A stretch of DNA of 10,125 nucleotides from an uncultured Victivallales bacterium (GTDB taxonomy: Bacteria > Verrucomicrobiota > Lentisphaeria > Oligosphaerales > JAFGRS01), in NCBI GenBank assembly GCA_903834675.1, contig CAILKC010000409.1, positions 1-10,125 on the forward strand. Direction: 5' to 3'. Shown piece after piece: positions 5,655 to 10,125 of the stretch. A model generated the notes under the pieces. That model saw only the letters and a list, made by a program, of their open reading frames with translations. It ran no database searches and had not been told where the DNA came from. The position numbers and the translations under genes are program-made. How positions within the stretch are numbered: position 1 is the first letter of the stretch; each line of letters starts with the position of its first letter.

Positions 5655-6698
5655 TCAGTCGCTAGAGGCGCTTGCAGAACCCTCGGCTTCGCCAGCATCC
5701 CGCCTGGAGTCGGCGGTCCGCTCGGGCGTAGCCAGGACAGCCGCCCTACCTGGGGATACCGCGAACCCGCCCTGAACGGGCGTGGCATCGCGGGCTCCAA
5801 GGCCAGACGCGGGGGGTTCTGCAAGAGCCTCGCTATAGCGGAGATCCAGGTGCGTGGTCAGGCCCAGTTCGTCGCGCTGCCGCCAGCGGTACTCGGCGGC
5901 TGGCAGTTCCTCGGTGAAGGTCTTGAAGAGCTCGTGATAGCGAGCCCGAAAGGTCAGTGAGTTGCGGGCGATGTTACGGCGGTAGTCCTTCTGACCGCTG
6001 GCGGCGGTGGTAATGCCTTCAAAATGGTACATTTCCACGGCTGGGGTATAGACCACTTCGAAGCCCGCCAGCCGGGCGCGGATGCAGAGGTCGAGGTCTT
6101 CGTACTGGACGGGGTGGAAGCACTCGTCGAGGGCGCCGATGTGGTGGCGCAGGTCGGTGCGCATCATCCAGCAAGCGCTGATCATGGACCAGGTTGACCA
6201 AGGGGTCCGGTAGCGCGGGTCATGGCGCGGGCTGCCGCGCCCGCGGAAGGCGATCCGGCCCAGGCGGCTGATGCTGACCCCGGCGCACTGGATCGGGTGG
6301 GGCTCGTAGGGGTAGATGAGCTTAGGCCCGACGATGCCGGCCTGGGGGCGGTCGCGGAACACGGCCGCGAGCTGCGCTAGCCAGGTAGGCGTACACACCA
6401 CGGCGTCGTTATCGAGAAAGACCGTGTAGGTGGAGCGAATGCGTTGCCAGGCCTCGTTGCGCGCCAGGGAACAGCCCTTGTTCTCCAGATTCCGCCAGGT
6501 GGTCAGCTCGATGCCGGCCGCGCGGCAGCGCGGGACCATCTCCGCCAGCAGCGCCGGAGTCTCGTCCGCCGAGGCGTTATCGACGAGGAACAGCTCCGCC
6601 GGCAGCACCGCGGCATTCAGGATGCTCTCAAGGCAGTAACGCGTGAACGGCGCGCCGTTATGGGCGAGGATGACCAGGGCACAGTCGACAGGCATCAT
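5655..6698 (-). CDS. Family 2 glycosyltransferase with repeat-encoded C-terminal tail
   Basis: This 347-residue GT-A glycosyltransferase probably transfers a sugar from a nucleotide donor to a glycan or lipid. Its N-terminus has V-I-L-A-H-N, then L-V-D-N-A-S-A-D-E-T, the standard GT2 donor-binding start. The D-x-D-like metal site is L-D96-N-D98-A. A conserved acceptor-side motif is Q-Y-E-D-L-D-L-C-I-R at about 198-207, followed by H225-F-E. There are no transmembrane segments, so it is cytosolic or peripheral. The recognisable fold ends near residue 292. Residues 298-334 are encoded by two dispersed repeat modules (5700-5721 and 5751-5806), so the native C-terminus seems to have been replaced. 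ATG 6698 has AAGGAG 11 nt upstream; ATG 6695 is an alternative. The stop is 10 nt before the ceramidase-like start. It is the first gene of a tight three-gene unit. Confidence 0.9.
   Translation of the reverse strand: MMPVDCALVILAHNGAPFTRYCLESILNAAVLPAELFLVDNASADETPALLAEMVPRCRAAGIELTTWRNLENKGCSLARNEAWQRIRSTYTVFLDNDAVVCTPTWLAQLAAVFRDRPQAGIVGPKLIYPYEPHPIQCAGVSISRLGRIAFRGRGSPRHDPRYRTPWSTWSMISACWMMRTDLRHHIGALDECFHPVQYEDLDLCIRARLAGFEVVYTPAVEMYHFEGITTAASGQKDYRRNIARNSLTFRARYHELFKTFTEELPAAEYRWRQRDELGLTTHLDLRYSEALAEPPASGLGARDATPVQGGFAVSPGRAAVLATPERTADSRRDAGEAEGSASASSD
5700..5721 (+). repeat. Repeat module A inside the glycosyltransferase 3' end
   Basis: These 22 nt (CCGCCTGGAG followed by TCGGCGGTCCGC) match the reverse complement of 9939-9961 with a single one-base gap. 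The module is a hairpin former (CCGCC/GGCGG, extended to 10 bp in the right-hand copy). Here it is translated on the minus strand as part of the glycosyltransferase tail. Confidence 0.7.
5751..5806 (+). repeat. Repeat module B (56 bp) inside the glycosyltransferase 3' end
   Basis: By hand alignment, 50 of 56 positions match the reverse complement of the tandem unit at 9999-10054. Both copies keep a nested hairpin: the outer stem CCGCGA (5759-5764) with TCGCGG (5788-5793), and an inner stem (CGCCC/GGGCG here, GCCCG/CGGGC in the right-hand copies). Several differences lie in or next to the inner stem, yet pairing survives. On the minus strand it encodes about residues 298-316 of the glycosyltransferase. 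Confidence 0.85.
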
Positions 6699-6848
6699 GA
6701 AGGCGCGATCTCCTTGGGCGCAAACGGGCGACGGGAACTCCCGCCGCGCCGGTACCTCGGCCTCGGGCGCGGAGCCGCCAGACGGGCCCGTGAGTCCGAC
6801 CTGCTTACGAGTACACCGGTCGAGAAAAAGACGAGCCGCGCGCCACTC
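6699..6848. other. 150-nt gap between EEP and glycosyltransferase genes
   Basis: No gene is seen. The gap should contain the promoter of the glycosyltransferase-ceramidase-isomerase unit or an end for the upstream pair. On the minus strand a CTTTTTCTC run (about 6822-6830) lies just after the EEP gene, but no good hairpin precedes it. No hexamer pair matches a sigma-70 promoter well. Confidence 0.35.
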
Positions 6849-7766
6849 TCATTGGTCCGCTGCCCCCGCTTTACTTCGCACTGCCGGCGCGAACTCCGCG
6901 GTCACCGGTAGGTGATCAGAGAGGACGTCCGGCAGCACGGTGTGGCGCACGAAGCGCAGGTGCTGGGAGGCCAGGATCCAGTCGATGCGCCTGCGGCTGG
7001 CCGGATGGGTATGGGTCGTGGCCGCGGTTGCCTCCAGCTCGAAGGTATGCAGCCCCAGCCCTGACATCAGCTCGGCCATGGCCGGCTCCCGACGCGGGGT
7101 GCTATTGAAGTCGCCCATGATAATCAGCGGCAGGGCCTCCACGGCCAGTTCCAGGCTCAACTCGCGCAGTTGGGCCTGGCGGCTTCGGGCCCTGAGAAAA
7201 TCCAGGTGCAGGGAGATCACGCGGACGGCGCCGCCGGGCACCGCCGCCCAGGGGAGGACCGCCGAGACCCAGCCTTTGGGGAAGGTCGGGGGGGTCGGTC
7301 CGAAGGTGCCACCACAACCCTCGCGGAGATCGCCCGAGGCCAGGATGGCCGTGCCGTAGGACAGACCCAGGCCCTGCACGTGGTGCATCTGGATGTACCC
7401 GGCATATCCCGCTTGCCGGGCCAGGAAGTCCACGTGGTTGAAGCGCCCGCTCCAGATCGCCTTTCCATCGGCCTCCTGCAGGGCCACCACATGCGGGCGC
7501 TGCCGGAGCAGGAGCGCCGCCACGCGTAGGAGCTGCAACTCGGCCCGGCTCCGGCGCATCAGGCGCTGGACCAGTTGGTTGCCGCGTCCGTGAGCCAGGT
7601 TCAGGGTCAGGACCCGCAGGATATCGTGTGGGCCTAGCGCCCGTGGTGGCGTCAGGCTCTGGATGTCTACCGCGCGCCGACGTGGATTTCGCCCGGGTTG
7701 ATCCTGGGTCTCGCCCGTCCGCTGGCGCGCCTGGGGCGGCGGGTGGGCGAGGGTGCGACCGGTCAC
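6849..7766 (-). CDS. Endonuclease/exonuclease/phosphatase (EEP) family protein
   Basis: This protein of about 305 residues belongs to the EEP superfamily of metal-dependent phosphodiesterases, which includes DNase I, exonuclease III, inositol polyphosphate phosphatases and neutral sphingomyelinases. All hallmark motifs are present: L-T-L-N56-L-A-H-G, A-L-Q-E98-A-D, S-L-H187-L-D-F, M-G-D219-F-N221-S-T-P, R-I-D262-W-I and S-D284-H285-L-P-V. The active site therefore looks intact. The start is uncertain. GTG 7766 overlaps the stop of the upstream gene as GTGA, a usual coupling arrangement, and is chosen here. It leaves about 50 poorly conserved, Arg/Pro/Gln-rich residues before the domain. A later non-ATG start is possible; the ATG at 7889 would lie deep inside the upstream gene. 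No signal peptide is visible with the GTG start. The substrate is unknown, and the exported GH51-like partner does not reveal it. Confidence 0.85.
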   Translation of the reverse strand: MTGRTLAHPPPQARQRTGETQDQPGRNPRRRAVDIQSLTPPRALGPHDILRVLTLNLAHGRGNQLVQRLMRRSRAELQLLRVAALLLRQRPHVVALQEADGKAIWSGRFNHVDFLARQAGYAGYIQMHHVQGLGLSYGTAILASGDLREGCGGTFGPTPPTFPKGWVSAVLPWAAVPGGAVRVISLHLDFLRARSRQAQLRELSLELAVEALPLIIMGDFNSTPRREPAMAELMSGLGLHTFELEATAATTHTHPASRRRIDWILASQHLRFVRHTVLPDVLSDHLPVTAEFAPAVRSKAGAADQ

Positions 7767-9802
7767 AAGGTGATCTCGACGGCGGCCAGGGAGTGCTTCG
7801 GAAGCTGGAGCGTCCAGCCTTTTTCGGTTCGCGTGCTGGGCGGCATCCAGAGGCGCACCGCGTCCTCGCGGCCGAGGTTGTTGGCCCACGGCGATAGGCC
7901 GGTCAGGAGCCAGACCTGCGCCTGCGAGGTCACCTTGAGTTCCCCGCCGGAGACCCCCAGGGTCACGGTCTGGTCGCGGTCGACGTTGGTGTTGACCAGC
8001 ATCACGGCCACGCGGCCATCCTTACGGCGCGCCGCCTGGGCGCTGAGGTCAGGCACCGCCGCGTAGTTGGCGGGCGTCATCTCGCGCACGCTGAAGAGGC
8101 GGTAGTAGGCCTTGCCCGCGACCGCGTCTGGCCCGCCCGTGCGGCCGCTGCGCCGGGCCGTGATGACCAGCTTCTCGGCGTCGACCGGGGCGTGGTAGTC
8201 GACCAGTACCTCGGTCCAGTCGGTGGAGCCCAGCACCGCGTGACTCCGGCTGACCGGCTTGACGCTGGCGCCGCTGCCGCCGTCGCCGATGTCGAAGTAC
8301 GCGCCACTGTTGCCGGTCATATCGTCGGTCTTGAGCATGCCGCGAACGCGATACCAGGCGTCGGCCTTGGCTGGTAGGACGAGGGTGGCATGCTGGTAAT
8401 CGATGTCCTTGCCCGGGAACTCGACCACCAGGAGCGTCCCTTTGGCCCGCTGCGGGACGCTCGGCAGCGACTGGACCACCCAAGCAGGGCTCGGGGAGAG
8501 CAGTTCGGCGGTTTCGGTGAGTTCGACTCGCGCCGGGCCGCTGCGCGGGAGCACCTCGGCCGCGCCCGCGAAGCTCCAACTGTCGCACGTGACGGTGGCG
8601 TCCAGGCGGGTGTCTCCAAAATGCTGAGCGTAGAGTTCGTAGACCATGGCCATCGCCTGGCGGCGGAGCGGTTCCTTCTGATGGACGTAGCCTTGGATCA
8701 TACCCCAGTCGCCATTGGCAAAACCGCGGGCGGCGGCGCTGGCGATGTGCTGGCGTGGGTCCAGTAGCACGCGCAGCAGTTCGGCCTGGCCGAGGGCGGC
8801 CGCCAGGGTGTGTCGGTAGGGGACGGGCTGCTCCTGCACGTAATCGTTGCCCAGGTCGGTGATGACCCAGGAGAGGTCCGTGCGACCGCAGGTCTCCTCA
8901 ACCAGGGCATTGAGGCGTTCCCAGAAGGCTTGCGCCTGGGCGCCGACGGCGAGGCTTGCTTGCAGCAGGGGGCGCGACTGCTCCGGCGAGGCTTCCCCTT
9001 GCCAGCGCGGCAGCACGAATGCGGTCACGGCGAAGTCCATGCGGTCGCCGATTTTCTCCAGCACCGGCAGGTTCCAGGTCTCAACGCTGGCCGGCACCGC
9101 CGCGCCGAGGCGTACCTTCGGGTCCACGGCCTTCATGGCGGCACGGTAGCGCGCATAGTGCTCGGCATACTGGTCGGGCGAGAGGCGTTGGCGGACAGGG
9201 CTTCCCGCGGCGGGGGCATGATCACCATGCCAGGCTGCCGCGTCATACTCAAACCAGACCACGCCGTAGGGGGGCGCGTGGCCATCCGCGGCGCGCACGG
9301 CGGCCCAGTCGGTGCCGCCGTTTGGGTTGCTGCCGTTGTTGGGCGCGTTGAGATACTCGACCAGGTCGGCGGCGTCCTTCTCGGTGCCCCAGTAGGCCGC
9401 CACGGTGATGCAGGCGACGCTCCCGCTTGCCTGGCACCAGGTCATGAACTCCGGTAGGCCAAAGGCCTGTTGCGGGCGGCGGTCGACCGGTCCCACGGTC
9501 TCCTTCCAGTTCCAGGCATGGCTGGCACAACCCCCCGGCCAGCGCGACAGGCTCAGCCCGCAGGCCTTGGCGGCACTGACGTACTCGCTGACGGCGGTGC
9601 GGGCGCCTGGGTCCCAGATGCCGGCGCCCCGGTCGCGATACAAGGCACTGCCGTCCTGAAACGCCACCTGGTTGGCGCCAAACAGCAGCCGGTTCACCGG
9701 TCCCAACTCGCGGTCGAGACAGACGGTCACGGTGGCCTGCTTCTGGCCATACAGGACCTGAGCGCAGCACAGCGCGAACACCATCATAGCGGTACGTCTC
9801 AT
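7763..9802 (-). CDS. Secreted GH51-like protein with altered catalytic residues
   Basis: This 679-residue exported protein is related to GH51 alpha-L-arabinofuranosidases. A signal peptide covers residues 1-19 (MRRTAMMVFALCCAQVLYG, then Gln). The TIM-barrel part (about 25-400) carries family-like segments: F-G-A-N-Q, L-S-R-W-P-G-G, N-W-K-E-T-V-G-P, F-G-L-P-E-F-M, L-V-E-Y-L-N and P-P-Y-G-V-V-W-F-E-Y. Where GH51 enzymes have Gly-Asn-Glu (acid/base), this protein has Asp187-Ala-Ala189. Where the nucleophile Thr-Glu is expected, it has Thr315-Asp316. It may therefore be a binding protein or an enzyme of changed chemistry. Residues about 425-575 form a carbohydrate-binding-like beta domain (D-A-W-Y-R-V-R-G, then S-T-D-W-T-E-V) inserted before the C-terminal beta-sandwich (V-A-V-M-L-V-N-T-N). 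GGAG lies 7 nt upstream of ATG 9802. It overlaps the EEP gene by 4 nt. Confidence 0.82.
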   Translation of the reverse strand: MRRTAMMVFALCCAQVLYGQKQATVTVCLDRELGPVNRLLFGANQVAFQDGSALYRDRGAGIWDPGARTAVSEYVSAAKACGLSLSRWPGGCASHAWNWKETVGPVDRRPQQAFGLPEFMTWCQASGSVACITVAAYWGTEKDAADLVEYLNAPNNGSNPNGGTDWAAVRAADGHAPPYGVVWFEYDAAAWHGDHAPAAGSPVRQRLSPDQYAEHYARYRAAMKAVDPKVRLGAAVPASVETWNLPVLEKIGDRMDFAVTAFVLPRWQGEASPEQSRPLLQASLAVGAQAQAFWERLNALVEETCGRTDLSWVITDLGNDYVQEQPVPYRHTLAAALGQAELLRVLLDPRQHIASAAARGFANGDWGMIQGYVHQKEPLRRQAMAMVYELYAQHFGDTRLDATVTCDSWSFAGAAEVLPRSGPARVELTETAELLSPSPAWVVQSLPSVPQRAKGTLLVVEFPGKDIDYQHATLVLPAKADAWYRVRGMLKTDDMTGNSGAYFDIGDGGSGASVKPVSRSHAVLGSTDWTEVLVDYHAPVDAEKLVITARRSGRTGGPDAVAGKAYYRLFSVREMTPANYAAVPDLSAQAARRKDGRVAVMLVNTNVDRDQTVTLGVSGGELKVTSQAQVWLLTGLSPWANNLGREDAVRLWMPPSTRTEKGWTLQLPKHSLAAVEITL

Positions 9803-9836
9803 CGCAGCTCTCCGTGGTTCTTGTCGGCGAATGGCA

Positions 9837-9855
9837 CGTTAATAATGAATCTAGC
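9837..9855 (-). promoter_or_regulatory. AT-rich island upstream of the GH51-like gene, possible promoter
   Basis: CGTTAATAATGAATCTAG is the only AT-rich stretch in the upstream region and lies 35-53 nt before ATG 9802. On the minus strand, CATTAT could serve as a -10 element with TTTGCG 17 nt further upstream, but the -35 match is poor. It is offered only as the most likely place for the promoter of the GH51-like/EEP pair. Confidence 0.25.
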
Positions 9856-9938
9856 GCCTGCGGGCGCAAATGCCTAGCGGCCGCCGGCTCATCCGTCTGC
9901 AAGAACTCAGAGACGGCGGAAGCCCCGGCAAAGCCGGT

Positions 9939-9966
9939 GCGGACCGCCGACCTCCAGGCGGTCCGC
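9939..9966. repeat. Palindromic repeat module A
   Basis: GCGGACCGCC (9939-9948) and GGCGGTCCGC (9957-9966) are perfect 10-bp inverted repeats around an 8-nt loop. The reverse complement of 9939-9961 matches 5700-5721 inside the glycosyltransferase gene with one gap. It is 33 nt from the 56-bp tandem array, and the two modules also co-occur within 30 nt at the other locus. Confidence 0.8.
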
Positions 9967-9998
9967 CACGTTCCGGGCGAACCGGAATGGAACCGCGT

Positions 9999-10125
9999 CC
10001 GGCCCTGGAGCCCGCGATGCCCAGCCCGTTCCGGGCAGGTTCGCGGTATCCCCACCGGCCCTGGAGCCCGCGATGCCCAGCCCGTTCCGGGCAGGTTCGC
10101 GGTATCCCCACCGGCCCTGGAGCCC
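9999..10125. repeat. 56-bp tandem palindromic repeat (module B)
   Basis: Units begin at 9999, 10055 and 10111 with CCGGCCCTGGAGCCC. The first two units are identical over all 56 bases and the third is cut by the window edge, so the array continues. Each unit can fold into a nested hairpin, CCGCGA with TCGCGG outside and a GC stem inside. There are no unique spacers, so this is not a CRISPR array. A diverged copy in the opposite orientation lies at 5751-5806. Confidence 0.92.

Larger units (their letters stand above)
9856..10125. other. Repeat-rich intergenic region at the right edge; no gene seen
   Basis: No coding region is supported here. From left to right the region contains a GCCGG-rich stretch with a small CCGGC/GCCGG hairpin (about 9925-9937), palindromic module A (9939-9966), a degenerate half-copy (about 9970-9998), then perfect 56-bp tandem units that run off the window. 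The open minus-strand frames through it are translated repeat. Confidence 0.6.

Noticed and set aside
5645..5824. 60-residue N-terminal extension of the ceramidase-like protein
   Set aside because: It overlaps the glycosyltransferase tail and the repeat modules, while ATG 5644 has an ideal Shine-Dalgarno sequence and a family-like N-terminus.
6815..6848. Terminator after the EEP gene
   Set aside because: There is a short T-run on the minus strand, but no stable hairpin directly precedes it.
7767..7889. ATG 7889 as start of the EEP protein
   Set aside because: It would overlap the GH51-like gene by 127 nt in another frame; the GTGA overlap at 7766-7763 is the natural junction.
9999..10125. 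CRISPR array
   Set aside because: The units are directly adjacent, identical 56-bp copies without unique spacers, and no cas gene is present.

Overview
The window is GC-rich bacterial DNA, probably from an environmental or metagenome-assembled chromosome. Three things point to a Planctomycetota/Lentisphaerota-like lineage or a similar one (Armatimonadota and Hydrogenedentota are alternatives): dense palindromic intergenic repeats, a neutral-ceramidase-like protein next to a xylose-isomerase-like TIM barrel, and a GH51-like secreted protein. This is an inference from gene content. There is no rRNA or other phylogenetic marker here.

Layout. Positions 1-563 hold no gene I can support. They carry a cluster of palindromic repeats (1-240), a degenerate GAATCG-type repeat (267-301) and the leader of one plus-strand gene. 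That gene (564-1070) encodes a small exported protein with an Ala/Pro/Gln linker and a Lys/Ala/Glu-rich helical tail, and is followed by a strong intrinsic terminator (1127-1172). Every other gene is on the minus strand and is read from right to left.

Right-hand block. A secreted GH51-like protein (9802-7763) is coupled by a 4-nt GTGA overlap to an endonuclease/exonuclease/phosphatase (EEP) family protein (7766-6849). After a 150-nt gap comes a tight three-gene unit: a family 2 glycosyltransferase (6698-5655), a neutral-ceramidase-like amidohydrolase (5644-4322, 10-nt gap) and a sugar phosphate isomerase/epimerase-like TIM barrel (4300-3446, 21-nt gap). After another 140 nt lies an orphan TRAP-transporter solute-binding lipoprotein (3305-2214) with no DctQ/DctM partners in view.

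Left-hand minus block. A MITE-like or palindromic insertion (about 2014-2152) has cut off the 5' half of a universal stress protein gene. The remnant (1774-2016) lies 3 nt upstream of an acyl carrier protein gene (1770-1504), which is followed by a small protein with a C-x17-C-x2-C-x5-C metal-site pattern (1451-1182).

The clearest oddities are: (1) the GH51-like protein appears to have lost both catalytic glutamates, with Phe-Glu-Tyr-Asp-Ala-Ala in place of the ...Gly-Asn-Glu motif and Thr-Asp in place of Thr-Glu, so it may be a pseudoenzyme; (2) a 56-bp palindromic repeat, tandem at the right edge of the window, has also invaded the 3' end of the glycosyltransferase gene, where it is translated in frame; (3) the Usp gene is truncated exactly at an inverted-repeat element. 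The genes as a whole suggest carbohydrate/glycoconjugate binding, uptake and modification. No single pathway can be assigned with confidence, and I do not see a defence system, prophage or CRISPR locus.
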